Assembly: GCF_950101795.1 (NCBI RefSeq)
Contig: NZ_CATNLZ010000032.1
Span: 248,001-312,000, forward strand
DNA length: 64,000 bases
DNA from: Nocardioides sp. T2.26MG-1
Lineage (GTDB): Bacteria; Actinomycetota; Actinomycetes; Propionibacteriales; Nocardioidaceae
Direction: 5' to 3'
Under the pieces are notes generated by a model. The model was not told the DNA's origin. It worked only from the letters and a program-made list of their open reading frames with translations, and made no database searches. Of the stretch, positions 49,973-58,796 are shown in pieces (within the stretch, counting starts at the first letter, position 1; the number at the start of each line of letters is the position of its first letter). Position numbers and translations under genes: made by a program.

Positions 49973-50463
49973 GCGGCCATTGTCGCCCCGCCCCTGGGAC
50001 GACCCGCAGGCGGGGCGGGCGCGGGGCGGCGGACGAAGCTCAGCGTGCTGAGCAGCACGATGTACCCGGCGATGGCGACCACGGCGCCGGCCGTCGACAC
50101 CAGGAAGCTGAGCTCGAACAGGCTGTCGGAGTAGCCGAAGGCCTGGGTGAGCAGCGCGACCTGGCTGTCGTCGGTGTCCCCGAAGTCCGGCATGAACGCC
50201 CCGAACACCACCAGGCCGGCCCAGGTGACGAGCTGGCCGGCGGCCTGGAGACCGGTCAACGACCGGGGCCGGCCGTGCTGGGTCCAGGCCAGGACGGTGG
50301 TGACCAGCAGCGCGATGAGCGCGAGCGGCACCGCGGTCACCAGCAGGATGATCCAGAACCACCCGATCACGCCGTACGCCACCCGGCCGATCGCGATCCA
50401 GGCGATCACGAGCACGTTCACGGGGATCATCGAGAGGAGGACCGCGCGGCCCAGCGTGTTCAC
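49969..50463 (-). CDS. Membrane protein of unknown function
   Basis: A 164-residue protein with about four transmembrane segments: MIPVNVLVIAWIAIGRVAYG, WFWIILLVTAVPLALIALLV, LVTWAGLVVFGAFMPD and FLVSTAGAVVAIAGYIVLLS. The C-terminus is Pro/Arg-rich. No family is recognised. It begins nine bases after the stop of the PHP-type gene on the same strand and overlaps the next small membrane protein gene. Confidence 0.75.
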   Translation of the reverse strand: MNTLGRAVLLSMIPVNVLVIAWIAIGRVAYGVIGWFWIILLVTAVPLALIALLVTTVLAWTQHGRPRSLTGLQAAGQLVTWAGLVVFGAFMPDFGDTDDSQVALLTQAFGYSDSLFELSFLVSTAGAVVAIAGYIVLLSTLSFVRRPAPAPPAGRPRGGATMAA

Positions 50464-50472
50464 CCGGGAAGG

Positions 50473-51762
50473 CTAGGGCACGAGCCACCACGGACTCGTG
50501 TAGGCGACGCCGAGGTCGTTGCACGGATGCCCGGCCGGCCCGGGGGAGGCGTTGGGCTGGGCGGGGTCCGCCACGCGCAGCAGCACCCAGTCGCCGTCCG
50601 CGACGTCGAGAGGTACGTCGAACGCCACGACCGGGCCGACCCGGAACTCCTCGACGTGCACGACCGTGGGTGCCTCGGCGCCGGGCCGCAGCACCTGCAC
50701 GCTGAGCGGCCGCCCGGCCCAGGACTGGTCGCGGGCCAGGTCGAGCCGGAACCGGACCGTCCCGGAACGCAGCGGCAGCTCCGAGCCCATCCGCCGGGCT
50801 GGCCCGCCGCGCGGCGTCGCGGTCGCGTCGAGCCGCAGACCCGACGTACGCGTCGCGAAGAACCGGCGCGCCCGCATCGCCTGCTTCACGCCCGCCCGCG
50901 AGTGCTCCTGCACCCAGAGTCCCGTGCGGCCCTTGCCCTCCGGGAACCCCCAGTCGGTCCCGTGCTCGTCGGTGACGCCGGTGATGCCGGTGCGCCAACC
51001 GGCGTTGAGGCAGGCGACCAGGGGCGAGGTCTTCCCGTCGGCCCACCCCTCGAACACGTAGTCGTCGCGCCGGTTGAACATCTCCAGGGACACCACCTGG
51101 TCGCGGACCCGTGGGTCGTAGGTGAACTCCTGGAACCGGCCCGGCTCACGGCCCGGGTGGTTGAACCCGGCCAGGCCGTCGGCGCCGCCGTCGAGCACGA
51201 GGCCGGGCTTGCGGCGCAGCCACGCCAGCAGCGGCTGCATCAGCCCGGCCTGGAGGACGTCGGTGTAGTGCTCGGTGAACCAGACGTTGACGTGCCCGAT
51301 CAGCGGCTCCGACCACTCGAAGCCGCGGATCGCGGTGAAGGTGCCGTCCTGGTTCGCGGCGTCGGCGTACTGCTGGGTCCGGCTCCAGCCGGACCGGGTC
51401 AGGCCGCCGACCTGGGTGTACTCCGGCGGCAGGATCCCGGCCAGCACGTCGCCGAGCAGGTTGTCCGACAGGGTCGCGTGGTCGGTGAGGGCGGCGACGT
51501 CGAGCCCGGCGGCGCGCATGGAGTCGAAGGCGAGCGCCGGATCGCCGTCCCCGTCGGAGAGCAGCGTGTGGTTGTGCAGGTCGGCGTGCACGAGACGGGT
51601 GCCGCGGGTCAGGCGGGAGGACCGGGAGGCACCGGTGCCGGCGATCGCGCCCGTCGCCGGACCGAGCGAGGAGGCGATCAGCAGGCCGGCTCCCGCCGCG
51701 ATCGTGGCGCGCCGGGTGAGGGGACGCGAGGGGAGGGTTCCGTGGTGGTGGCCGTCGCACAT
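50473..51762 (-). CDS. CehA/McbA-type PHP-domain metallohydrolase, exported
   Basis: A 429-residue protein with an N-terminal Tat-like signal: a twin arginine in LTRRATIAAGAGLLIASSLG followed by small residues. The PHP domain begins at VHADLHNHTLLSDGDGDPAL with the metal ligands HNH and D, and ALTDHATL is the second metal motif; DEHGTDWG and GFNHPG lie further on. CehA/McbA enzymes hydrolyse carbamate or phosphate esters, but substrates vary. The C-terminal 100 residues form a beta-rich domain. It is likely periplasmic or surface located. Confidence 0.85.
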   Translation of the reverse strand: MCDGHHHGTLPSRPLTRRATIAAGAGLLIASSLGPATGAIAGTGASRSSRLTRGTRLVHADLHNHTLLSDGDGDPALAFDSMRAAGLDVAALTDHATLSDNLLGDVLAGILPPEYTQVGGLTRSGWSRTQQYADAANQDGTFTAIRGFEWSEPLIGHVNVWFTEHYTDVLQAGLMQPLLAWLRRKPGLVLDGGADGLAGFNHPGREPGRFQEFTYDPRVRDQVVSLEMFNRRDDYVFEGWADGKTSPLVACLNAGWRTGITGVTDEHGTDWGFPEGKGRTGLWVQEHSRAGVKQAMRARRFFATRTSGLRLDATATPRGGPARRMGSELPLRSGTVRFRLDLARDQSWAGRPLSVQVLRPGAEAPTVVHVEEFRVGPVVAFDVPLDVADGDWVLLRVADPAQPNASPGPAGHPCNDLGVAYTSPWWLVP

Positions 51763-51866
51763 GACCGGCCCAACGCGTGCCCCGCTCGGGGGTGACGATC
51801 GGGCGGGTGAACTCCGAGCGAACCTCAGGCCGTTAGGCTGCGCTGGTCCACCGTCCGACGACAGGG

Positions 51867-52529
51867 GTGCTCATGATCGGCGTGCCGGCGCACGGGTTCG
51901 TGCTGCTGTCGATGCCCAAGTGCGCGTCCACGTCGCTGGTGCGCTCGCTGCAGGGGCATGCCGAGCTGGTGCTGCGCGGCAACCCGCGGCTCAAGCACAT
52001 GAACTGCCGCTCGTTCCACAACCTGATCGTCCCCGTGCTGCGCAACGCGGGCTACGAGCGCGAGGACTACGAGCTGGTCTCGCTGTTCCGCGAGCCCACG
52101 GCCTGGCTCGAGTCGTGGTGGCGCTACCGCCAGCGGCCCTCACTGCAGCAGGTGGAGCCGTCGAAGTCGACCGCGGGCATCAGCTTCGAGGAGTTCGTCG
52201 GCAGGTACGTCGACAACGACCCGCGGCCCGGGACCCTCCGCGGCCGGCCGGCGCGGTTCGTGGCGATGAGCGACGAGCTCGACATCGGGGTGGACCGGCT
52301 GTTCGCACTCGAGCAGCCGCAGGTCTGGCAGACCTGGATCGGCGCCAAGGTCGGCGGCGGCATCGACGTCCACGTCGACAACCGGTCCGACGTGCGGCCC
52401 GAGCCGCAGCTCAGCCGCACCCTGCGCGCGCGGCTCGACGAGTTCTTCGCGCCGGAGTACGCGATCTACGAGCAGCTGCGCGCCACGGGGGAGTGGGCGC
52501 CGCCCAAGGGGCTCGTGCCGGGACGCTAG
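51867..52529 (+). CDS. Sulfotransferase-family protein, compact
   Basis: A 220-residue protein with the sulfotransferase fold. The 5'-phosphosulfate loop is LSMPKCASTSLVRSL near residues 14-28, and the 3'-phosphate region is SLFREPTAWLESWWR near residue 72-86. Sulfotransferases of this type move sulfate from PAPS to a hydroxyl or amine; the acceptor is unknown. It resembles eukaryote-like sulfotransferases in being short. An ATG at 51873 is an alternative start. Its last four bases overlap the convergent ipdC gene. Confidence 0.8.
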   Translation: MLMIGVPAHGFVLLSMPKCASTSLVRSLQGHAELVLRGNPRLKHMNCRSFHNLIVPVLRNAGYEREDYELVSLFREPTAWLESWWRYRQRPSLQQVEPSKSTAGISFEEFVGRYVDNDPRPGTLRGRPARFVAMSDELDIGVDRLFALEQPQVWQTWIGAKVGGGIDVHVDNRSDVRPEPQLSRTLRARLDEFFAPEYAIYEQLRATGEWAPPKGLVPGR

Positions 52530-53593
52530 AGCACGTACGCCGACGCGCGGCGCAGCTCGTCGGCGGCGCGGGTGACCACGCGGTCGAGCAGCTCCTCGCA
52601 GGTCGGCAGGTCGTCGATCACGCCCACGACCTGGCCGCTGGCGAGCACGCCCGCGGAGGTGTCGCCCTCGACCAGGCCGGCCTTGAGCATCATCGGCGTG
52701 TTGGCGGCGAGGGCCATCTGGGCGAGGGTGCGTCCCTGCGCCTTGCGCATTCCGCGGCCGTCCTTCAGCAGATCGGGCCAGGACATCCCGCTGGTGCGCT
52801 TGAACTCCAGCGTTCGCCGGAGCGTCGGGCCCATCCGGCGTACGGCGCTGGTCTCCTCGAGCTCCTCCACGAGCTCGGTGCGCAGCATCCGGTGCGGCAT
52901 CCCGTCGACCTTGGCGGTCACGACGGTGTCGGTGAGGCCGCGCTCGAGGTAGAGCCGCTTGACCGCGTCAGGCACGGCGCTGTCCTGGGTGAGCAGGAAC
53001 CGGGTGCCCATGCCGATCCCGGCGGCGCCGTACGACAGCGCGGCCGCGAGCCCGCGACCGTCGAAGAACCCGCCGGCCGCGACCACCGGGATCTCCACGG
53101 CGTCCAGGACCGTCGGGAGCAGCAGTGTGGTCGGCACCGGGCCGGTGTGGCCGCCGCCCTCGCCGCCCTGCACCATCACCGCGTCGGCCCCCCAGGAGGC
53201 GACCTTGACGGCGTGCTTGGCGGCGCCGATCGAGGGCATCACGACGATGCCGTGCTCTTTGAGCGTCGCGATCAGCTCCGGCTTGGGGGCGAGCGCGAAC
53301 GACGCGACCTTCACGCCGTGCTCGATGAGCAGCCGGCAGCGGTCGGGGGCGTCGACGGCGTCGGCGCGGAGGTTGACCCCGAACGGCTGGTCGGTGCGGT
53401 CCTTGACCTCGACGATGGCCCGCTCGAGCTCCTGGATCGTCATGGTCGCGCTCGCGAGGATACCGAGTCCGCCGGCGTTGGCCGTGCCGCTGACCAGCCG
53501 CGGGCCCGAGACCCAGCCCATGCCGGTCTGCACGACCGGGTGGCGGACGCCGACGAGATCGGTGAAGGGCGTGCGGAGCAGCTGCTCGATCAC
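52526..53593 (-). CDS. ipdC: IpdC flavin-dependent enoyl-CoA reductase-like enzyme
   Basis: A 355-residue FMN-binding TIM barrel of the nitronate monooxygenase/2-nitropropane dioxygenase family matching IpdC (Rv3553). It acts on the C-ring acyl-CoA before hydrolysis by IpdAB. VRHPVVQTGMGWVSGPRLVS, GVNLRADAVDAPDR, QGGEGGGHTGPVPT and AGGFFDGRGLAAALSYGAAG are visible. The GTG start at 53593 overlaps the ipdB stop (GTGA). It is the last gene of echA20-ipdA-ipdB-ipdC. Confidence 0.92.
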   Translation of the reverse strand: MIEQLLRTPFTDLVGVRHPVVQTGMGWVSGPRLVSGTANAGGLGILASATMTIQELERAIVEVKDRTDQPFGVNLRADAVDAPDRCRLLIEHGVKVASFALAPKPELIATLKEHGIVVMPSIGAAKHAVKVASWGADAVMVQGGEGGGHTGPVPTTLLLPTVLDAVEIPVVAAGGFFDGRGLAAALSYGAAGIGMGTRFLLTQDSAVPDAVKRLYLERGLTDTVVTAKVDGMPHRMLRTELVEELEETSAVRRMGPTLRRTLEFKRTSGMSWPDLLKDGRGMRKAQGRTLAQMALAANTPMMLKAGLVEGDTSAGVLASGQVVGVIDDLPTCEELLDRVVTRAADELRRASAYVL

Positions 53594-54339
53594 TCGGCCG
53601 GCACCTCCTTGAAGCGCAGGCCCTTCGGGTCGAGCACCTCGCGGATGATGACCTGCTCCTCCATGGTGGGCTCCCGGGTCGTCGGCAGGTCGTCGGGGAG
53701 TTCGATCTCGAACCCGGTGGCGCTCCGCACGTCGTCGGCGCTGACGCCCGGGTGGAGGCTGAGCAGCCGCACGGTGTCGTCGGTGCCCTTGACGTCGAGG
53801 ACGGCGAGGTTGGTGACGATGCGGTGGATGTCGTTGAAGCGGGCCGCCGCGGGACCAGCCTCCGCGGCCCGCTTGGGCCCGACACCGGAGACGATGTCGA
53901 CGCGCTCGACGAAGACGCGCGGGGAGTGCTTGGGCACCCAGTAGGACGTGCGGTTGTTGACGGTGTTGCCGGGCGCGCCGCGGCTGCCGAGCAGCTGCCG
54001 CTTCGGGCGGGCCCAGTCGCCGATCGCGGAGATGTTCTGGTTGCCGTGCCGGTCGACCTGGGTGGCGCCCATCATCACGTGCCGCTTGCCGTAGGCGACG
54101 ACGTCGAAGACCTTGCGGAACGGGATCCAGCCCTCGACCACGTCGCCCAAGGCGGTGAGCGGCGGCACCCCGGCGAGGAACAGCGACTCGCCGTCGGAGA
54201 TCACCAGGTCGGGGTTGCTGGTCAGCTTGGCGAGCCGGACGCCGAGCATCGGCAGCAGGCCCATCGGGCTGGCGAAGATCTCGCCGTCGTCCTTGAACGC
54301 GTCCGCGATCGCCGCGGCGCACACATCGGCGCGCGTCAT
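53590..54339 (-). CDS. ipdB: COCHEA-CoA hydrolase subunit IpdB
   Basis: A 249-residue class I CoA-transferase-like subunit matching IpdB (Rv3552). With IpdA it hydrolyses the last steroid ring (ring C) in COCHEA-CoA rather than transferring CoA. GKRHVMMGATQVDRHGNQNI, GAPGNTVNNRTSYWVPKHSP and LLSLHPGVSADDV are marks. Its ATG overlaps the ipdA stop, and its stop overlaps ipdC. Confidence 0.93.
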   Translation of the reverse strand: MTRADVCAAAIADAFKDDGEIFASPMGLLPMLGVRLAKLTSNPDLVISDGESLFLAGVPPLTALGDVVEGWIPFRKVFDVVAYGKRHVMMGATQVDRHGNQNISAIGDWARPKRQLLGSRGAPGNTVNNRTSYWVPKHSPRVFVERVDIVSGVGPKRAAEAGPAAARFNDIHRIVTNLAVLDVKGTDDTVRLLSLHPGVSADDVRSATGFEIELPDDLPTTREPTMEEQVIIREVLDPKGLRFKEVPAE

Positions 54340-55229
54340 GCCTGCTCCTCCTGGAATGCCTGGACGGCGGCCTGGTAGGTCGCCTCGTCGCCCTCCAGGA
54401 ACCGGGCACTGAACGCGGCCCAGTCCTCGTCGGACCTGCCGGCGGCCGCGGCGTACGCCCGCTGGAAGCGCTCGTCGCGCTCGTAGTCGGGCGTGCACGT
54501 GGTGAAGTGCGCGCCGTTCGGGGTCTCGACGACGCCGGCGACCATCATCCGGCTCAGCAGCAGCCGCTGGACGGGCGTGTCGACGGTCAGGCCCGCGGTG
54601 TCCACGATCTGCTCGCAGCTGACGTAGGTGCGCTCGGCGGCCATTGCGAACAGGTCGTCGAAGTAGGGATCGGGCCCGAGGTACGTCGCGTTGCCGTGCC
54701 GGTCCGCCCGGTTGAGGTGGACCAGCGCCACGTCGAGGGGGAGGGCGGGTACGGCGACGAGCTCCTCCTGCCGACCGTCGGGGCCGTCGTACGGGCTGGT
54801 GACGGTCTGGATCCACGGCTGGTTGACCAGCACGTCGGAGCCGAGCCCGGCGCGCATCGGCAGGAACGGCAGCCGCTGGGCGGCGGCGCGCAGGCCGGTC
54901 TGGAACATGCCCTCGTCGAGCTCGACGAGCTCGGGGATCGTGCCCTCCTGGCGGGCCTTCTGGAAGTTCGGCTCCAGCGGGACCGAGTCGAGGGAGACGA
55001 ACGCGTAGACCAGCTTGCGGATCTTGCCGGCGCGGGCGAGCAGGCCGACGTCGGCGCCGCCCCAGCTGACAATGGTCAGGTCCTTGAGCTCGCTGCGCAG
55101 GACCGCCCGCACCAGCGCCATCGGCTTGCGGCGCGGGCCCCAGCCGCCGATGCCGACGGTCATCCCGTCCCGCAGCTCGCCGACGACCTCGTCGATGCTC
55201 ATCCGCTTGTCGCGTGGTCCCTTGGTCAC
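54336..55229 (-). CDS. ipdA: COCHEA-CoA hydrolase subunit IpdA
   Basis: A 297-residue class I CoA-transferase-like subunit matching IpdA (Rv3551, about 292 residues), partner of IpdB. GELRDGMTVGIGGWGPRRKP, WGGADVGLLARAGKIRK, RAGLGSDVLVNQPWIQTVTS and NRADRHGNATYLG are recognised. The long run of further frame upstream is a shadow of echA20; the GTG at 55229 overlaps the echA20 stop (GTGA) and gives the expected N-terminus. Confidence 0.93.
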   Translation of the reverse strand: MTKGPRDKRMSIDEVVGELRDGMTVGIGGWGPRRKPMALVRAVLRSELKDLTIVSWGGADVGLLARAGKIRKLVYAFVSLDSVPLEPNFQKARQEGTIPELVELDEGMFQTGLRAAAQRLPFLPMRAGLGSDVLVNQPWIQTVTSPYDGPDGRQEELVAVPALPLDVALVHLNRADRHGNATYLGPDPYFDDLFAMAAERTYVSCEQIVDTAGLTVDTPVQRLLLSRMMVAGVVETPNGAHFTTCTPDYERDERFQRAYAAAAGRSDEDWAAFSARFLEGDEATYQAAVQAFQEEQA

Positions 55230-55996
55230 ACTGATCCCTTCTTCTGGGAGCTCTTCTCCGTCCCGGCGAACTCGTCTCGGAGCTCGTCGCTCACGCCGGC
55301 GAGGTTGAGCTCCATCGTGAAGCCCTGCTCGAACCGGTAGCTCTTGTTGACGTCGATCGGGTCGATGCCGTTGAGGCACTCCTTGGCGGCCCGGATCACC
55401 CGGGTGTCGTGGCCGGCGATCTCGCCGGCGACCTGGAGCGTCGCCTCGTCGAGGCGATCGCGGGGGACCGTCTCGAGCACGCTGCCGAACTGCACCAGGT
55501 CGGCGGCCTTGATCGTGCGCGCGGTGAAGTACAGCGTGCGCATCATGTGCTGGGGGACCAGGCGGGCCATGTGGGTCGCAGCGCCCAGAGCGCCCTGCTT
55601 GACCTCGGGCACGCCGAAGTAGGCGTCGTCGCTGGCGACCACGCAGTCGGCGTTGCCGACCAGGCCGACCCCGCCGCCGAGGCAGAACCCGTTGACCGCC
55701 GCGATCACCGGCACCGCGCACTCGTAGACGGCCTTGAACGCGGCGAAGCAGCCCTTGTTGGCGCCGATCAGGGCGTCGAACCCGGTGGTGTGCTGCATCT
55801 CCTTGATGTCGACGCCCGCGTTGAAGCCGCGGCCCTCGGCGCGCAGCACCACGACCTTGGTGTCCCGGTCGGCGCCGGCCTCGTCGAGCGCGGCGGCGAG
55901 GTCGAACCAGCCCTGCACGGTCAGCGCGTTGACGGGCGGCGCGTTCATGGTCACCACCCGGATGCCGTCCGGGCGGAGTTCGGAAGTGATCGTCAT
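55226..55996 (-). CDS. echA20: EchA20 ring-D-cleaving crotonase
   Basis: A 256-residue crotonase-family enzyme matching EchA20 (Rv3550), which hydrolytically opens ring D in the HIP pathway. The oxyanion-forming stretches are AEGRGFNAGVDIKEMQ and GFCLGGGVGLVGNADCVVA, and PEVKQGALGAATHMARLVP follows. The ATG at 55996 has GAGGA six bases upstream; a longer frame would start inside the KstR2-type palindrome. It leads the echA20-ipdA-ipdB-ipdC operon. Confidence 0.92.
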   Translation of the reverse strand: MTITSELRPDGIRVVTMNAPPVNALTVQGWFDLAAALDEAGADRDTKVVVLRAEGRGFNAGVDIKEMQHTTGFDALIGANKGCFAAFKAVYECAVPVIAAVNGFCLGGGVGLVGNADCVVASDDAYFGVPEVKQGALGAATHMARLVPQHMMRTLYFTARTIKAADLVQFGSVLETVPRDRLDEATLQVAGEIAGHDTRVIRAAKECLNGIDPIDVNKSYRFEQGFTMELNLAGVSDELRDEFAGTEKSSQKKGSV

Positions 55997-56013
55997 GGAC
56001 GTCCTCACCCTGG

Positions 56014-56032
56014 GGTTGAGCTTGTCGAAACC
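56014..56032. repeat. Short dispersed repeat, GGTTGAGCTTGTCGAAACC
   Basis: The ends GGTTG/CGAAACC resemble the borders of the other palindromic repeats (GGTTGAGG ... CTCGAAACC), but the core differs. It is adjacent to and overlaps the KstR2-type palindrome by three bases. Confidence 0.6.
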
Positions 56033-56047
56033 AAGCAAGTGCTTGGT
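56030..56047. promoter_or_regulatory. KstR2-type operator palindrome
   Basis: ACCAAGCAAGTGCTTGGT: eight-base perfect arms around a two-base centre. The inner AGCAAGTGCTTGGT matches the KstR2 motif AnCAAGnnCTTGnT fully. It lies between echA20 (start 55996) and the SDR gene (start 56059). Confidence 0.85.
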
Positions 56048-56058
56048 AGGGTATCAGC

Positions 56059-56808
56059 ATGACGCTGACCGTGGACCTCTCCGGACGCGTCGCGCTCGTC
56101 ACGGGCGGGACGAAGGGGATCGGGCTCGGGATCACCCGGGCGCTGGTCGCGGCGGGTGCCACGGTCGTGACCTGCTCCCGCTCCGAGGCGTCGCCGGTGC
56201 CGGGGACGACGCACCGGGTGTGCGACGTCCGCGACCCCGACGCCGTGCGGGACCTCGTGGCGTCGCTGGACCGGCTCGACATCCTGGTCAACAACGCCGG
56301 GGGAGCACCGGCCGCCGAGGCCGCCACGGCCTCGCCGCGCTTCCACGAGAAGGTGGTCGCGCTCAACCTCCTCGCCCCGCTGGCCTGCGCGCAGGCGGCC
56401 AACGCCGTGATGCAGGGCCAGGACACCGGCGGCGCGATCGTCAACATCTCCTCGATCTCCGCGGGCCGCCCGGCCCCGACGATCGCGGCGTACGCCGCCG
56501 CCAAGGCCGGGCTCGACTCGCTGACCGCGTCGCTGGCGATGGAGTGGGCGCCGAAGGTCCGGGTGAACGCGATCGACGTCGGGCTCTGCCGCACCGAGCA
56601 GACCGACGACCACTACGGCGACGACGCGTCGGTCGCCGCCATCGAGCGCACCATCCCGCTCGGCCGGATGGCCGAGCCCGACGAGGTGGGGAACGTCGCG
56701 GCGTTCCTGGCCAGCGACCTCGCGTCGTACGTCTCGGGCGCGACCGTCGCCTGTCACGGCGGGGGAGAGACGCCCGCCTTCCTGTTGGTCCAGAAGGGAC
56801 TCTCATGA
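56059..56808 (+). CDS. SDR-family oxidoreductase (Rv3549c-like)
   Basis: A 249-residue short-chain dehydrogenase with TGGTKGIGLGITRALVAAGA (cofactor site), LVNNAGGAPA, and the catalytic region IVNISSISAG then YAAAKAG. It corresponds by position, divergent from echA20, to Rv3549c in the KstR2 regulon. It probably oxidises or reduces a hydroxyl/keto group of a ring-C/D intermediate; the exact step is not established. It overlaps the next SDR by four bases. Confidence 0.87.
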   Translation: MTLTVDLSGRVALVTGGTKGIGLGITRALVAAGATVVTCSRSEASPVPGTTHRVCDVRDPDAVRDLVASLDRLDILVNNAGGAPAAEAATASPRFHEKVVALNLLAPLACAQAANAVMQGQDTGGAIVNISSISAGRPAPTIAAYAAAKAGLDSLTASLAMEWAPKVRVNAIDVGLCRTEQTDDHYGDDASVAAIERTIPLGRMAEPDEVGNVAAFLASDLASYVSGATVACHGGGETPAFLLVQKGLS

Positions 56809-57686
56809 CCTCACTGCTCGAAGGCCGGATCGCGATCGTCACGGGTGCCGGCCGCGGCATCGGGCGCGCACACGCGCTCGAGCTCGCGCGGCACGGCGCG
56901 GCCGTCGTCGTGAACGACTACGGCGTCTCGCTCGCAGGCGAGGGCACCGGGGAGACCCCGGCCGACGCGGTGGTGGCGGAGATCGCCGCTGCTGGAGGGC
57001 GGGCGGTGGTCAACACCGCCGACGTGGCCGACTTCGAGCAGGCCGCCGCGATGGTGGAGCAGGCGATCTCGACGTACGGCGGCCTCGACATCCTGGTCAA
57101 CAACGCCGGGTTCGTGCGCGACCGGATGCTCGTCAACACCTCCGAGGAGGAGTGGGACGCGGTGATCCGGGTGCACCTCAAGGGCCACTTCGCGCCGCTG
57201 CGGCACGCGGGGGCGTACTGGCGCGCGGAGGCGAAGGAGGGGCGGGTCCGCGCGGCGCGCGTCATCAACACCTCGTCCGGCGCGGGGCTGCAGGGCTCGG
57301 TCGGCCAGGCGACGTACTCCGCCGCCAAGGCCGGCATCGCCGGGCTCACGCTCGTCGCCGCGCAGGAGCTCGGGCGGTACGGCGTGACCGTCAACGCGAT
57401 CGCCCCGGTCGCCCGGACCCGGATGACCGAGGGCGCGTTCGACACCTCCGCGATGGCGCTGCCCGAGGACAACTCGCCCATCGTCGCCTGGCTCGCGTCC
57501 GTCGAGGCCGGGGACGTCACCGGTCGCGTCGTCGAGATCGACGGCTCGACCATCACCGTGGAGACCGGGTGGGCGCACGGCCCCGCCCACGACCTCGGCC
57601 GCAGGTGGGAGGCGGCCGAGGTCGGTCCGGCTCTGCGCGCGCTCTTCGACGCCGCTCCTGACCCTGAGCCGGTGTACGGGGCGTAG
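56805..57686 (+). CDS. SDR-family oxidoreductase (Rv3548c-like)
   Basis: A 293-residue short-chain dehydrogenase with an extended C-terminus, like the dehydrogenase units of peroxisomal multifunctional enzymes. IVTGAGRGIGRAHALELARH, VVVNDYGVSLAGEGTG, ILVNNAGFVRDRM, NTSSGAGLQGSVGQ and YSAAKAGIAGLT are typical of 3-hydroxyacyl-CoA dehydrogenases of that group. It corresponds to Rv3548c. It ends just before the large palindromes that bracket the AbiEi-like gene. Confidence 0.88.
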   Translation: MTSLLEGRIAIVTGAGRGIGRAHALELARHGAAVVVNDYGVSLAGEGTGETPADAVVAEIAAAGGRAVVNTADVADFEQAAAMVEQAISTYGGLDILVNNAGFVRDRMLVNTSEEEWDAVIRVHLKGHFAPLRHAGAYWRAEAKEGRVRAARVINTSSGAGLQGSVGQATYSAAKAGIAGLTLVAAQELGRYGVTVNAIAPVARTRMTEGAFDTSAMALPEDNSPIVAWLASVEAGDVTGRVVEIDGSTITVETGWAHGPAHDLGRRWEAAEVGPALRALFDAAPDPEPVYGA

Positions 57687-57689
57687 GGG

Positions 57690-57764
57690 CCCGCGAGTTT
57701 CGTCGGCCGGCCGACGAATCTCGTGCTTGGACGACGAAGCTTTGTCGTCCAAGCACGAGATTCG
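57690..57764. repeat. Left compound palindrome of the bracketed gene
   Basis: Two adjacent palindromes. The outer, 57695-57722, has arms GAGTTTCGTCGGCC and GGCCGACGAATCTC with one mismatch. The inner, 57715-57764, has 25-base arms with one mismatch, containing GCTTGGACGACGAAG and its complement. The order and sequence mirror the right flank at 58797-58867. Confidence 0.9.
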
Positions 57765-57779
57765 TGGCGGTGACGAGTC

Positions 57780-58721
57780 TCAGCTGGCGCGGCGCTGGTT
57801 CGCGACGCGCCAGACCCGGGCGGCGAGCCGCTGCTCATCGTCCAGATCAGGCCAGGTCACCCGGAGCATCCGGAGGCCGGTGAGCTCCTCGAGCAGGACC
57901 TCCCGGGCGCGCTCCGCGCGGATGACGTCTTTGATCGTCTGTCCGGGCTTCAGGAGCCGTCCGTACTTGATGCGGCCGTCGAACTCCACCATCACTCCCT
58001 GGGCCTCGAGCAGCAGGTCGACCCGACCGGCGAGCCGGCCGGATGGGTCGAACACCTTCCACTGAGGGATCGGGTGGAAGCCTTGGTTCTCCAGTGCCAG
58101 CCGCGTGCGTGTCTCGCCCACGGACTCTGAACCTTCGTGGCTGCGGCCGACCGCGACTGGGAGCATCAACGTGTCGGGCCACTCCCGCAGGTACTCCTCG
58201 CTGTAGAGCTCGAGTTCCTCGCGGGTTGCCAGGCCCTGGTTGAGGGTCCAGTCGAGGACGCACACCGCGGGCACGAGGCTCGCCTGGGCGGCTGTCTCCA
58301 CGGCGGTGCGCGACGGCGCGGTGATCCAGTGGTCGTCGATGCGGGTGACGTCACCGACCCGGACTTTGCCTCGATGGTGCGTGATGCCCGCCTTCTTGCG
58401 GTCGCCTCGCCCGAAGAGGTTCGTGATGTTGACGGTGTCGAACGTCAGCCCCCAGTCCGGTCCGCCGCGGAGGAGGTGGGCGCTGGCATGCGAGAGCGCG
58501 ACCCGGTCGTCGTACTGCTGCATGACGGCCCGGGAGAGCAGCAGATGCTGTCCTACGGCGCCCGCTGTCGCCCAGATCCGAGGGTCGGCGTAAACGCCGT
58601 GCCGGATCCTGATCAGTGCGCCGCACTTCATCATGCGGTGCAGCCAGTCGTCGTCGTAGCCACGGGCCACGGCGGTACGCCGAAGTAGCAGGCCGTGTTC
58701 GTCGAACGGAATGTCGAACAT
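57780..58721 (-). CDS. AbiEi-like winged-helix / DUF559-type endonuclease-fold protein
   Basis: A 313-residue protein. The N-terminal 60 residues resemble the AbiEi antitoxin winged helix, with CGALIRIRHGVYADPR as its basic wing. The middle (SAPSRTAVETAAQA-like, seen as TAPSRTAVETAAQ) is common in actinobacterial homologues. The C-terminal part, about 225-310, resembles DUF559/Vsr endonuclease folds: GRVDLLLEAQGVMVEFDG and LLEELTGLRMLRVTWPDL. No AbiEii toxin partner is adjacent. The gene stands alone and is bracketed by inverted compound palindromes, against the flow of neighbouring genes, suggesting that it was acquired. Function is unknown; a defence or DNA-repair role is a guess. Confidence 0.75.
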   Translation of the reverse strand: MFDIPFDEHGLLLRRTAVARGYDDDWLHRMMKCGALIRIRHGVYADPRIWATAGAVGQHLLLSRAVMQQYDDRVALSHASAHLLRGGPDWGLTFDTVNITNLFGRGDRKKAGITHHRGKVRVGDVTRIDDHWITAPSRTAVETAAQASLVPAVCVLDWTLNQGLATREELELYSEEYLREWPDTLMLPVAVGRSHEGSESVGETRTRLALENQGFHPIPQWKVFDPSGRLAGRVDLLLEAQGVMVEFDGRIKYGRLLKPGQTIKDVIRAERAREVLLEELTGLRMLRVTWPDLDDEQRLAARVWRVANQRRAS

Positions 58722-58796
58722 GGCCGGAGACTTCCCGGCTCGTGCCGTCGCGCACCACGCCTCTCATCGGCCTGTGGAAAGGGTGGTCGCCCACCA

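Noticed and set aside
57780..58721. Complete AbiE toxin-antitoxin system
   Set aside because: Only an AbiEi-like protein is present and no nucleotidyltransferase toxin gene adjoins it.
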